A stretch of 64,000 bases of DNA, taken from positions 186,001 through 250,000 of the forward strand of contig NZ_QJUM01000004.1 in NCBI RefSeq assembly GCF_004327355.1, given 5' to 3'. The stretch comes from Phytopseudomonas dryadis (GTDB lineage: Bacteria > Pseudomonadota > Gammaproteobacteria > Pseudomonadales > Pseudomonadaceae). A program made the translations under genes and the position numbers. Under the pieces are notes generated by a model. The model saw nothing but the letters and a program-made list of their open reading frames with translations, was not told where the DNA came from and ran no database searches. Below, piece after piece: positions 20,712-29,411 of the stretch; position 1 is the stretch's first letter, and every line of letters starts with the position of its first letter.

Positions 20712-22394
20712 ATGCCAGACAGCCGCCGCACCGACAGCCTGCCCGACCCGGCCAGGGCGATGAATGCCCAGAACGCCGTCATCGGCCTGCGTGGCCGCGA
20801 TCTGCTTTCCAGCGTGCGCACCCTGGCCCTGCAAGGACTCAAGCAGCCCGTACACAGTGCCCGTCATGCACTGGCCCTGGGCGGGCAACTGGGACGCATC
20901 CTGCTTGGCGACACCCTGCACCCGGTCAACCCGCGGGATACGCGTTTCACCGACCCCACCTGGCAACTCAATCCCCTCTACAGACGCAGCCTGCAGGCCT
21001 ACCTGGCCTGGCAGAAGCAACTCAACCGCTGGATCGACGAAAGCGACCTCGGCGCCGATGACCGCGCCCGCGCGCGTTTCGTCTCTTCGCTGCTCGGCGA
21101 CGCCCTGTCACCCTCCAATACCCTGCTCAACCCACTGGCGCTCAAGGAGCTGTTCAACAGCGGCGGCAGCAGCGTGTTCAGGGGCCTCGGCCACCTGCTC
21201 GACGACCTGCTGCACAACCATGGGCTACCCAGCCAGGTCAGCAAGCAGGCCTTCGAAGTCGGCCGCAACCTGGCCAGCACACCTGGCGCGGTGGTGTTTC
21301 GCAACGAGCTGCTGGAACTGATCCAGTACAGGCCCATGAGCGAAAAACAGTACGCCAGGCCGCTGCTGATCGTGCCGCCGCAAATCAACAAGTACTACAT
21401 CTTCGATCTCGGCACCGACAAGAACTTCGTCCAGTATGCGCTGAAGAACGGCCTGCAGACCTTCATCATCAGTTGGCGCAATCCGGATGCGCGGCACCGC
21501 GAATGGGGCCTGTCGAGTTACGTCCAGGCCATCGAGCAAGCGCTGGATGTCTGCCGCACGATCACCGCGAGCAAGTCCGTCACCCTGGCCGGAGCCTGCG
21601 CCGGCGGCCTGAGCATCGCCGCGCTACAAGGCCATTTGCAGGCCAGAAAACAACTGCGCAAGGTGGGCTGCGCCACCTACATGGTCAGCCTGCTCGATAG
21701 CCAGATCGACAGCCCGGCGCTGCTCTTCGCCGATGAGCAGACCCTGGAAGGCGCCAAGCGCCGCTCCTACCAGCAGGGCGTGCTGGACGGCCGCGACATG
21801 GCCAGGGTGTTCGCCTGGATGCGGCCCAACGACCTGATCTGGAACTACTGGGTCAACAACTACCTGCTCGGCAAGCAGCCGCCGGCCTTCGACATCCTCT
21901 ACTGGAACAACGACAACACCCGCCTGCCCGCCGCCCTGCATGGCGACCTGATCGACTTCTTCAAGCACAACCCGCTGATCCGCAGCGGCGGCCTGGAGGT
22001 CTGCGGTACGCCGATCGACCTGCGCAAGGTCACTGTCGACAGCTTCAGCATTGCCGGCATCAACGACCACATAACGCCCTGGGACGCGGTGTATCGTTCG
22101 ACGCTGCTGCTCGGCGGCAAGCGCCGCTTCATCCTGTCCAACAGCGGCCATATCCAGAGCCTGCTCAACCCGCCGGGCAACCCCAAGGCCAACCACTTCG
22201 AAAACGGCAAGCTCACCTCCGACCCACGGGCCTGGTACCACGAGGCCGAGCCCGTCGCGGGCAGCTGGTGGCCGCAGTGGCTGAGCTGGATACAGGAACG
22301 CTCCGGCGCCCGGCGTGAAACGCAGATGGCCCTGGGCAATGCCGAGTACCCGCCCATGGAAGCGGCGCCCGGCACCTACGTCCATGTGCGTTGA
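20712..22394 (+). CDS. phaC2: Class II poly(3-hydroxyalkanoate) synthase 2
   Basis: This is the second mcl-PHA synthase, 560 residues and clearly paralogous to PhaC1 along its length. Catalytic Cys296 lies in GACAGG, with conserved GINDHITPW and NSGHIQSLLNPPGNP. The ATG at 20712 is preferred over 20682 because AAGGGAG lies nine bases upstream and the family starts there. The tail EAAPGTYVHVR matches PhaC1. Confidence 0.96.
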   Translation: MPDSRRTDSLPDPARAMNAQNAVIGLRGRDLLSSVRTLALQGLKQPVHSARHALALGGQLGRILLGDTLHPVNPRDTRFTDPTWQLNPLYRRSLQAYLAWQKQLNRWIDESDLGADDRARARFVSSLLGDALSPSNTLLNPLALKELFNSGGSSVFRGLGHLLDDLLHNHGLPSQVSKQAFEVGRNLASTPGAVVFRNELLELIQYRPMSEKQYARPLLIVPPQINKYYIFDLGTDKNFVQYALKNGLQTFIISWRNPDARHREWGLSSYVQAIEQALDVCRTITASKSVTLAGACAGGLSIAALQGHLQARKQLRKVGCATYMVSLLDSQIDSPALLFADEQTLEGAKRRSYQQGVLDGRDMARVFAWMRPNDLIWNYWVNNYLLGKQPPAFDILYWNNDNTRLPAALHGDLIDFFKHNPLIRSGGLEVCGTPIDLRKVTVDSFSIAGINDHITPWDAVYRSTLLLGGKRRFILSNSGHIQSLLNPPGNPKANHFENGKLTSDPRAWYHEAEPVAGSWWPQWLSWIQERSGARRETQMALGNAEYPPMEAAPGTYVHVR

Positions 22395-22451
22395 AGCGGC
22401 GATACGCATGCCCGCTGACCGCGTCCCACCTGCGCAGCGCAAGAGCAACGG

Positions 22452-23066
22452 ATGAAAACCCGCGAGCGCATCCTCGAAGCCGCGCTGCAACTGTTCAACC
22501 AGCGCGGCGAACCCAATGTCTCCACCCTGGAGATCGCCACGGAACTGGGCATCAGCCCCGGCAACCTGTACTACCACTTCCACGGCAAGGAGCCGCTGAT
22601 CCTCGGCCTGTTCGAGCGCTTCCAGGGAGAACTGTCGCCGCTGCTCGATCCACCCGCCGAAGTGCGTCTTGGCGCGCAGGACTACTGGCTGTTCCTGCAC
22701 CTGATCGTCGAGCGCATGGCGGCCTATCGGTTCCTCTTCCAGGATCTCTCCAACCTCGCCGGGCGACTGCCCAAGCTGGCGCACGGCATGCGCCTGTGGC
22801 TCAACAGACTCAAGCGCGCCCTGGCTTCCCTGCTGGCCCGCTTGCAAGCCCAGGGGCAACTGCCCAGCGACAGCCACTCGCTGGGGCAACTGGTCGAGCA
22901 GATCACCCTGACGCTGCTGTTTTCCCTGGACTACCAGCGCATCCTCGGCGGCAAGGTCGATAGCCGCCTGGTGGTCTACCAGGTGATGATGCTGGTCGCG
23001 CCGCACCTGCAGCACGAGTCACGCCTCACCGTCGAACACCTGGCCCGCCGTTACCTCGAGCCCTGA
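22452..23066 (+). CDS. phaD: TetR-family PHA regulator PhaD
   Basis: A 204-residue TetR-type protein with the N-terminal helix-turn-helix (RILEAALQLFNQRGEPNVST to ELGISPGNLYYHFHGKEPL) and a ligand-binding C-terminal half. In P. putida PhaD activates the phaC1 and phaI promoters when bound to an acyl-CoA-type ligand. It is the last gene of the plus-strand pha operon and converges on phaF. Confidence 0.93.
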   Translation: MKTRERILEAALQLFNQRGEPNVSTLEIATELGISPGNLYYHFHGKEPLILGLFERFQGELSPLLDPPAEVRLGAQDYWLFLHLIVERMAAYRFLFQDLSNLAGRLPKLAHGMRLWLNRLKRALASLLARLQAQGQLPSDSHSLGQLVEQITLTLLFSLDYQRILGGKVDSRLVVYQVMMLVAPHLQHESRLTVEHLARRYLEP

Positions 23067-23070
23067 CAAC

Positions 23071-23317
23071 GAAAACGCCCGGCACTGGGCCTAATGCCGA
23101 TCAGATAAGGCTTTGTGCGCCTACAGAAGAAGGGCGGCAAACCGCCGCCCGTGTAGGAGCGTCGACCTCGGCGCGATGCAATGGCGGCCATTCCACAAAA
23201 CCAGTGGTGCGATCCGCAATCGCCGCGGGGTCGCGGCTCCCACAGGGCCAGGGCAAACCGCCGTTTTGCGGGCCAATGCTTAACTGACTGGCATTAGGCA
23301 CTGGACCGGGCGTTTTC
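23071..23317. terminator. Bidirectional phaD/phaF terminator split by an inserted element
   Basis: GAAAACGCCCGGC (23071-23083) and ACCGGGCGTTTTC (23305-23317) are the two halves of a strong hairpin whose loop was ACTGG. A 211-bp element now separates them. Removing the element and one ACTGG copy restores the stem exactly. Confidence 0.8.
23089..23299. mobile_element. MITE-like element with 5-bp target duplication in the phaD/phaF terminator loop
   Basis: Terminal inverted repeats start GCCTAATGCC at both ends (18 of the first 21 bases match), flanked by direct repeats ACTGG at 23084-23088 and 23300-23304. It has no ORF. The interior holds an about 95-bp palindromic repeat (23151-23245: GTGTAGGAGCGTCGACCTC to GGGTCGCGGCTCCCACA) and the hairpin GGGCGGC AAACC GCCGCCC. 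A related left end (GCCTAA, then CAGATAAGG) occurs near 35871. Confidence 0.75.
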
Positions 23318-23334
23318 TGTAGCGCAGTGCAGCC

Positions 23335-24219
23335 TCAGGACTGACTGGTGGACGTCGGCGCTGCCGGAGCGGACGGTGTAGCCGCCGGCACCGGGTTTAC
23401 CGCAGGCGTGGCCGCTGCCGTCGGAGTCGCCTTGCTCGCCGCCGGTTTCTTCGCCGCGGCGGGCTTGCTCGCAGGCTTGGCGGCCGGTTTGGGCGCCGCT
23501 TTCACGGCAGGCTTGACTGCCGCCTTGGCAGCAGGCTTGGCGGCACTTTTGCTCGCCGCCGGTTTGGCCGCGGGCTTGCTGGCGGCCGGCTTGGCAGCAG
23601 CAGCTTTCGCCGCTGGCTTGGCCGCAGGTTTCGCGGCGGCAGACTTGGCCGCTGGCTTACTGGCGACTGCCGGCTTGGCGCTGGACTTGGCGGCCGGTTT
23701 GGCCGCGGCCGCCTTGCTCGCCGGTTTGCTGGCAGGCTTGGCTGTCTTGGCCGCAGCAGCCGGCTTGGCGGCTGGCTTGGCAACGGCCTTGGCCGAAACG
23801 CCAGTGAGTTTCTCCAGCTGCTTGGTCAGCAGGTCGACCTTGTCGTTGAGCGTCTTGACCTCATTACGGCTGGGCACGCCAAGGCGCGAAATGGCATTGT
23901 TCAAACGCTTGTCGAACGCCTCTTCGAGCTCGCCCCACTTGCCGATCGCCTTGTCCTTGACCTCGTCGACCCTGGACTTGGCGCTGCCGACCCGGGAATC
24001 GATCGACGACTTGACCGACTCGGCCTGCTTGTCGACTCCGCTCTTGGCAGCCTTCTCGGCTTTCTCGCCATCCTTGACCAGCGTGTCGAACAGCTTGGTG
24101 CCGTCCTTGCTGACCTTGGAGTAGGCGCCCAAACCTGCCAGCCAGATCTGGCGCGAGTATTTTTCAACCTCGCCGATCCACGAGCCGGTCTGTTTCTCGG
24201 TTTTCTTTTTGACAGCCAT
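23335..24219 (-). CDS. phaF: Polyhydroxyalkanoate granule-associated phasin PhaF with histone H1-like tail
   Basis: This 294-residue protein has an N-terminal phasin domain (about 1-140; SRQIWLAGLGAYSKVSKDG and a coiled coil ending LTKQLEKLTGV) that coats PHA granules. Its Ala/Lys/Pro tail of AAKPAA repeats binds DNA without sequence specificity. In P. putida PhaF ties granules to the nucleoid so that they segregate at division. It is the second gene of phaI-phaF, ten bases after phaI. The tail is encoded by repetitive GC-rich DNA. Confidence 0.95.
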   Translation of the reverse strand: MAVKKKTEKQTGSWIGEVEKYSRQIWLAGLGAYSKVSKDGTKLFDTLVKDGEKAEKAAKSGVDKQAESVKSSIDSRVGSAKSRVDEVKDKAIGKWGELEEAFDKRLNNAISRLGVPSRNEVKTLNDKVDLLTKQLEKLTGVSAKAVAKPAAKPAAAAKTAKPASKPASKAAAAKPAAKSSAKPAVASKPAAKSAAAKPAAKPAAKAAAAKPAASKPAAKPAASKSAAKPAAKAAVKPAVKAAPKPAAKPASKPAAAKKPAASKATPTAAATPAVNPVPAATPSAPAAPTSTSQS

Positions 24220-24229
24220 CCTGCTCTCC

Positions 24230-24658
24230 TTATTTGGTACGCGCGACGTGCTCGAGCAACGCGCTCAGCTCATCCAGCTTAGCAGAGAGAGTTTCTATAT
24301 CCTGCCGGGATGGAATGCCGATGCGGTTGAGGGCGCCAGCCACTCGGGAGTCGAATGCCTGCTCGATCCTGTCGAGCTGCGCACCGACTTTGTCTTTGAC
24401 ACTGAAAACACTGCTCTTGACGCTGTCGAGCTGGCTATTCGCTGCCTCGACCTGTTCATTGACCCGTGTCTTGCCCTGCTGTTCAACCCCTTCGCCGATC
24501 CTGATCAACTCCCTGAGGTAATCGGCCCCTTCCTGGCCCACCTTGACATACATACCCAGGCCCGCCAGCCAGACCTTCCTGGCATAGGATCTGGCGTCAC
24601 TGAAGACGGCCACTTGGGTATCGACAAGCGTTTTTTTCCTGATGGCAACGTTCGACAT
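24230..24658 (-). CDS. phaI: Polyhydroxyalkanoate granule phasin PhaI
   Basis: A 142-residue phasin homologous to the N-terminal half of PhaF (YARKVWLAGLGMYVKVGQEG; GIPSRQDIETLSAKLDELSALL) but lacking the basic tail. It coats PHA granules. The start at 24658 follows GAGGTGCAGC; the four extra codons upstream are not needed. It is the first gene of the minus-strand phaI-phaF unit. The space 24659-24887 to algP shows no gene. Confidence 0.93.
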   Translation of the reverse strand: MSNVAIRKKTLVDTQVAVFSDARSYARKVWLAGLGMYVKVGQEGADYLRELIRIGEGVEQQGKTRVNEQVEAANSQLDSVKSSVFSVKDKVGAQLDRIEQAFDSRVAGALNRIGIPSRQDIETLSAKLDELSALLEHVARTK

Positions 24659-24887
24659 GCTGCACCTCACACAGTGGCTGGGAGATCGCCCACAACGACA
24701 GGCTTGGGTGCACCGTAACGGGGAAAACTAGAATGCGCATACTAATCGGGACGCCAGCGCGGATACCGACGGGGTCAGCGCAGAAAGGCGCTCGATGGCG
24801 GGAGCGGTATGAACCGGAGCGAGCCTTGCGCTCGCTGGCCGCAGCCTGCAACCAGATAGGCTGGCCACAGACTACAGACAGGACGAC

Positions 24888-26009
24888 TCAGGATGCGCTT
24901 GGAGGCGTCACACCATTGGTCGTGGTAGCGGCTGGCGCAGGGCTGGCGGCGGCTTCGCTGACAGGCTTGGCAGCCGTGGGCGAACTGACTGCAGGCTTAT
25001 CAGCAGCAGCGACTGGCTTGGCGGCGGCTTTAGCGGCAGGCTTGGCAGCGGCAGGCTTGGCAGCGGCCGGTTTGGCAGCAGCTTTAGCAGCAGGCTTGGC
25101 GGCAGCCGGTTTGGCGGCAACTTTAGCAGCGGGCTTGGCAGCAGCCGGTTTGGCCGCGGCTTTAGCGACAGGCTTGGCTGCGGCCGGTTTAGCGGCAGCT
25201 TTAGCAGCAGGCTTGGCAACGGCCGGTTTAGCGGCAGCTTTAGCAGCAGGCTTGGCAGCAACCGGTTTAGCGGCAGCTTTAGCAGCAGGCTTGGCGGCAG
25301 CCGGTTTGGCCGCGGCTTTAGCAGCGGGCTTGGCAGCAGCCGGTTTGGCCGCGGCTTTAACGACAGGCTTGGCAGCGGCCGGTTTGGCGGCGGCTTTAGC
25401 AACAGGTTTGGCAGCGGCCGGTTTGGCGGCAGCTTTAGCAGCAGGCTTGGCGGCAGCCGGTTTGGCCGCGGCTTTAGCAGCGGGCTTGGCAGCAGCCGGT
25501 TTGGCGGCAGCTTTAGCAACAGGCTTGGCAGCGGCCGGTTTGGCGGCAGCTTTAACAGCAGGCTTGGCAGCAACCGGCTTGGCGGCGGGCTTGCTGCGGC
25601 TGGTCAATACCTTGTTGGCAGCTTCACGAACCTTGCCTACGCCCTGAGCCAGCCTGAGGCTTTCCTGAGCATCGCGCTTGAGCTGCACGATGTACTGACG
25701 GGTTTCGCTTTGCCGGGCCTGCAGAGAATCGAGCAGCTCTTCCAACTCGCTTACAGCAGACTTGGCCTTGGCTTGCGCCTTGGCCTTGCCGGCAGTTGCA
25801 GCGGCTTGCAGCTTGGTGCGGGTCTTGTGCAGTTTTTCCTGGGCGCTGCCACGCTGCTTTTCCAGTTTGGCGAGCACTTTTTCGGCATCGACCAATGCTT
25901 GCGAGCAGGCATTTTCAAGATGCTCGAGCAAACTGCCGGACAGTTGTTGCAGCAAATGCAAAGGAGTGGTGACCGATTTCTTTTTCACGTCTTTTTTCGT
26001 GGCCGACAT
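24888..26009 (-). CDS. algP: Histone H1-like alginate regulatory protein AlgP (AlgR3)
   Basis: A 373-residue basic protein. The N-terminal 140 residues are helical and coiled-coil-like (LLQQLSGSLLEHLENACSQ; KVLAKLEKQRGSAQEKLHKT). The rest is about 15 units of a 12-residue motif close to KAAAKPAAAKPA, a DNA-binding tail. In P. aeruginosa AlgP affects algD transcription and its KPAA-coding repeats rearrange easily. GGAGGCGCGCT precedes the ATG. In PAO1 it also lies near algQ, but there it is far from phaI. Confidence 0.92.
   Translation of the reverse strand: MSATKKDVKKKSVTTPLHLLQQLSGSLLEHLENACSQALVDAEKVLAKLEKQRGSAQEKLHKTRTKLQAAATAGKAKAQAKAKSAVSELEELLDSLQARQSETRQYIVQLKRDAQESLRLAQGVGKVREAANKVLTSRSKPAAKPVAAKPAVKAAAKPAAAKPVAKAAAKPAAAKPAAKAAAKPAAAKPAAKAAAKPAAAKPVAKAAAKPAAAKPVVKAAAKPAAAKPAAKAAAKPAAAKPAAKAAAKPVAAKPAAKAAAKPAVAKPAAKAAAKPAAAKPVAKAAAKPAAAKPAAKVAAKPAAAKPAAKAAAKPAAAKPAAAKPAAKAAAKPVAAADKPAVSSPTAAKPVSEAAASPAPAATTTNGVTPPSAS
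25015..25580. repeat. 36-bp tandem coding repeats inside algP
   Basis: A 36-base unit coding KAAAKPAAAKPA, with third-position and Ala/Val changes, is repeated about 15 times. The units are alike enough for slippage or unequal crossing-over in steps of 36 bases, which would keep the reading frame. Confidence 0.85.
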
Positions 26010-26100
26010 AGCGCGCCTCCTGGCGGATGAGATGAGCCCATACTAGACGCCTGAATCTGCGCTCGCCAGAGGCTGTTTGCAAGCATATACGTAAGGGACT

Positions 26101-26126
26101 CGAGCCCTCATGGCAACGAGGGCTCG
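26101..26126. terminator. Hairpin downstream of algQ
   Basis: CGAGCCCTC (26101-26109) pairs with GAGGGCTCG (26118-26126) across an eight-base loop. It lies between algP and algQ, about 100 bases past the algQ stop. No long T run follows, so it may be a weak or Rho-aided terminator or a processing site. Confidence 0.4.
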
Positions 26127-26224
26127 GAAAGAAGCGTGGCGAAGGCCCACGCAAAGGGCTGGTAGAACCAGCGGTGCCGCGCAAGGCGGCGCCTATCGGA
26201 TGCGGCCCCCAGGGTCATGGCCGC

Positions 26225-26686
26225 CTATAGCGCGGCGGCAGTGGCCTGCTGCTTGTGGGCATTGTGCAGCACTTCGATCAGGCAGTCTTCCAGTTCGAAA
26301 CGCTCGTGGAGCATCTGTCCCAGGCGTTTGAGCGCTTCGCCCAGCGACGCGCTGTCGCGACAATCGCCCGTATCACAACGATCGTTGAACGACAGCGCCG
26401 CCTCGGTGATCGCTTCGATGCGCGGGTAGATCTGCCTGGCCAGTTCGAGACCGCGATGGTCACCGAAGGCCTCGGCTTCGTTGGTCAGTTGCTCGTAGAC
26501 CTCGAAGTGGCCAGCCGATACGTAATCGACCAGAATCTCGCAGAATTTCTGCAGGGCGGATATGTCGCCGGCATCGTCAATGGCCGCATAGGCTTTGACC
26601 AGGTCGGCGCGTTCCTGCAACCAGCGGTCGATCAGCAGGTGGACACCCCCCCATCGTTCCTGGGCGTTCTGACAACTCTCGAGCAT
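26225..26686 (-). CDS. algQ: Anti-sigma-70 factor AlgQ (Rsd family)
   Basis: AlgQ is the Pseudomonas Rsd homologue. It binds region 4 of RpoD and so favours alternative sigma factors, including the one for alginate genes. The protein has 153 residues, all helical, with the family pattern [34 protein letters not shown] and [16 protein letters not shown]. The start at 26686 follows AGCGAGGT. The 325 bases to hemY hold no gene, only an inverted repeat GGGCATGGC/GCCATGCCC near 26888-26923; the dsbH gene found here in PAO1 is absent. Confidence 0.93.
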   Translation of the reverse strand: MLESCQNAQERWGGVHLLIDRWLQERADLVKAYAAIDDAGDISALQKFCEILVDYVSAGHFEVYEQLTNEAEAFGDHRGLELARQIYPRIEAITEAALSFNDRCDTGDCRDSASLGEALKRLGQMLHERFELEDCLIEVLHNAHKQQATAAAL

Positions 26687-27011
26687 GATGACCTCGCTTC
26701 CCTTATCGGTATTTCCTGTAGGCATCCAGGCCGCGACAGCTGCTGAATCAGGCCGCGGCAGGCCTGAGTCGAGTTGGACGCCCGGCAGCGCTCTCATCTG
26801 CACCGGAGCCAGCGAAAACGTCCATACATCGACCCTTGAGCCTGCAACCTAACATGATTGAGCGCATCTTCCGAACGGTGATTTCGGGCATGGCATGCGC
26901 GCCAGATTATGCCCGCTCGCCATGCCCTTCAAGGCATCTTCGTCAGAAACCCGGGCTTGCCGCACCTCGCCTGGCCTGTGGTGCGCCGGCCTGATCGCCA
27001 GCGTGGCCGCC

Positions 27012-28256
27012 CTATACGGCCAGCGGTGCCGGCAAGGCCTGCCCGCTCAGGCGTCGATCGAGCAGCCCGAGCCCTTCCTGGAACAGCTGGTTGCTGCGCT
27101 CCACCTCACCCAACTGCGCCAGCAGGCGCGCCAGTTCGGCACAGGTTTCCGGATGCCGTTCGAACGCCAGGCTGCTTTCGAAATACTCGCGGGCCTTGCC
27201 CCACAGCTGGTTGTGCAGGCACAGGCGGCCAAGGGTCAGCAACAGGCCGGCGTCCTCGGGATGCTGCTTCAGCCAGCCTTCGGCAGCCTGCAGCTGCCGG
27301 GCCGGATCACGCCCCCGCAGCAGCCCGTAGAGGCGCACCAGACGGCTGTCGTACTGGCGGCTCAGGGCCTTGTGCAACAGCTCTTCGGCGCCAGGCTCGG
27401 CGCCCAGCATGCGCAGCCGCTCGGCGTACACCGCGAGCAGTTCCGGCTCATGGCGCAAGCTGGAGGACAGGCGCTCCCAGGTCTGCGCCAACGAGGCCAG
27501 GGTACTGCCCGTGTCGCCCGCCACGCCGTCGATGCTGGCCAGCCGGCCGCGCCAGGCCTGGCGCTCGAGCTCGTCCAGCTCGGCCGTGCCCAGGGCCTTT
27601 TCCTTGCGCAACTCCGGCAGCAGCCCCAGTAGCGCCGGCCAGTCGCCACGCAGCAGGTACAGCTGCTGCAGCTGACGCAGCACCAGAGGGTGTCGCGGAT
27701 AGCGCTCGTGCATCACCTGCAGGGTTTGCAGAGCCGTGTCGACCTGTCCGCGCGCCAGCTGCAACTCGGCGTGGGTCAGGGCGATGGCCAGCTCGGCGTT
27801 CGGCTGGCGCTCGAGCGCCTCGGCCAGCAAGGCATCGCTGTCTTCGTACTGCTCCAGCTGATTGGCGGCACGCGCGGCCCCCAGGTAGTGCATCAAGGGT
27901 TGTGGTTCGCTACGCGCGGCCCGGCGCAGATGGGCCAGGGCCTTGCTCCAGCGCCCTTCGGCCAGCTCCAGAAAGCCGTGTTCCGAGGCGTGCCGTACGC
28001 GGCGCCGGCGATGCAGGCGCGACCAGGGGTTGACCAGCCCGGCCGAGGTGAGCACGGCGCGCAGCAGCAGGCGCAGCAGATAAATCAGCAGCCAGAGCGC
28101 GACGATCAGGACCACGAACGCCCACAACGTCGACTCGTAACGCAAGCCCTGATAGGCGAACAGCACATAGCCCTTGTGTTCGGCGATGGCCAGCCCGAGC
28201 AGGGCCAGTGCGCCAACGACCAGCAGACAGACGAGCAGCAGATAGGCCCGCTTCAT
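27012..28256 (-). CDS. hemY: HemY-like TPR membrane protein of the hem operon
   Basis: A 414-residue inner-membrane protein. Two membrane helices at about 4-25 and 40-66 (HemY N-terminal domain) are followed by tetratricopeptide repeats (HLRRAARSEPQPLMHYLGAARAA; AAEGWLKQHPEDAGLLLTLG). Despite the name it is not protoporphyrinogen oxidase; this family is linked to haem synthesis by position and its exact task is unclear. It overlaps hemX by four bases. Confidence 0.88.
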   Translation of the reverse strand: MKRAYLLLVCLLVVGALALLGLAIAEHKGYVLFAYQGLRYESTLWAFVVLIVALWLLIYLLRLLLRAVLTSAGLVNPWSRLHRRRRVRHASEHGFLELAEGRWSKALAHLRRAARSEPQPLMHYLGAARAANQLEQYEDSDALLAEALERQPNAELAIALTHAELQLARGQVDTALQTLQVMHERYPRHPLVLRQLQQLYLLRGDWPALLGLLPELRKEKALGTAELDELERQAWRGRLASIDGVAGDTGSTLASLAQTWERLSSSLRHEPELLAVYAERLRMLGAEPGAEELLHKALSRQYDSRLVRLYGLLRGRDPARQLQAAEGWLKQHPEDAGLLLTLGRLCLHNQLWGKAREYFESSLAFERHPETCAELARLLAQLGEVERSNQLFQEGLGLLDRRLSGQALPAPLAV

Positions 28257-29392
28257 GGGCGCGCCTCCTCGATCTCCGTCGGCGCATCTTCGCGCTCGAG
28301 CCGCTCGCGGGCCGATTGCTTGTGCTGGATATAGGCCTGCACGGCATTCAGGGCCTGGCTCAACTCGGGCGCCTCGACCTCGATCGGCTGCTCGACCAGT
28401 TCGCCGATGCGTTTGCGCAAGGCGCGACTGTCCGGGTTGTCACGATTGAAATGGGCGTCGAGCACATCGGCGGCCTGCTGCAGGGCCTGGCGGTAGACCT
28501 GGGTCTGGCCGTGCAAGGCCGCCCACTGCGCCTGCTCCAGGGCCAGGCTCAGGGCCAGGCGCACCTGGGTCAGGCTCTGCCCGGCGAGCAGCGGGCGGAT
28601 GTTCTGGTCGGCATTGAAATCGAGGCGGAAATACTGCGACAGCGTGTGCAGCCCCCGAGCCCACCAGGAGCCCGGCTGGCTTTCGGCGGCCAGTTCCCCC
28701 AGCACACCGCCCTCGGCGACGAAGGCCGGGCTCAGCGCGTTGAGCTGTGCCGCCTGCTCGCGCAGTGCCCCGAGCTGGAGGAACAGGCCGGTACGATCCG
28801 GATTGTGCGTCGCCCGCAGCGCCTCCAGGCTCTTGGCCAACTGCTCACGGGCGGCGAAGGCGGCCGGGTCGTCCTGATCGCGGAGGATCTCGTCGGCACC
28901 CTGCACCAGCGCCTCGGCGCTGTTGATGTCCTGCAGCGCGGACAGCCTCAGGCTGGCCAGGCGCAACAGGTGCTCGGCCTCGGCCAGACGCCAGTCCTGG
29001 CGGCTGGCGCCGAGTACGGTTTCCAGACGCTGGTTGAGCAACTGCTGATCGCCCTGCAACTGAGCCACCAGACGCCGCCGGGTTTCCAGTTCCTCCATCG
29101 ACGGCAATTGCTCCAGGCGACGGTCCAGGCCCTCGGTACGCTGGGACAACGCCGCCGTCTTGCTACGCGCATCCTCCAGTTGGCCAGCCTGCTGGGCGCT
29201 GCTGGACTGCAAGGCGCGCAGCTGCCATGCACTCCAGGCACCGACCCCGACGCCGGCCACGGCAATCAGCAGGGCAACCACGGCCAATGCCGTGCCGCGC
29301 GAAGCGGGTCTGGCTTCGACGGCGACGGGGGAGGGCTCGGACTCGGAGACTTGCTGCACCGGTTGCTCTTTTGGGGAAGTCGCTTCGCTCAC
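28253..29392 (-). CDS. hemX: HemX-family membrane protein
   Basis: A 379-residue bitopic membrane protein. The acidic N-terminal tail (SEATSPKEQPVQQVSESEPS) precedes one membrane helix (about 34-54, TALAVVALLIAVAGVGVGA) and a periplasmic coiled-coil and HemX domain. The start is a GTG at 29392, preceded by AAGGA. It is named as a uroporphyrinogen-III methyltransferase in databases, but I see no SAM-binding methylase motifs. It sits between hemD and hemY. Confidence 0.87.
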   Translation of the reverse strand: MSEATSPKEQPVQQVSESEPSPVAVEARPASRGTALAVVALLIAVAGVGVGAWSAWQLRALQSSSAQQAGQLEDARSKTAALSQRTEGLDRRLEQLPSMEELETRRRLVAQLQGDQQLLNQRLETVLGASRQDWRLAEAEHLLRLASLRLSALQDINSAEALVQGADEILRDQDDPAAFAAREQLAKSLEALRATHNPDRTGLFLQLGALREQAAQLNALSPAFVAEGGVLGELAAESQPGSWWARGLHTLSQYFRLDFNADQNIRPLLAGQSLTQVRLALSLALEQAQWAALHGQTQVYRQALQQAADVLDAHFNRDNPDSRALRKRIGELVEQPIEVEAPELSQALNAVQAYIQHKQSARERLEREDAPTEIEEARP

Positions 29393-29411
29393 GTATCCAT
29401 CCTTTGCATCA

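Noticed and set aside
26687..27011. dsbH or another gene in the algQ-hemY space
   Set aside because: The space is too short for dsbH, and the open frames there are extensions of shadows over hemY.
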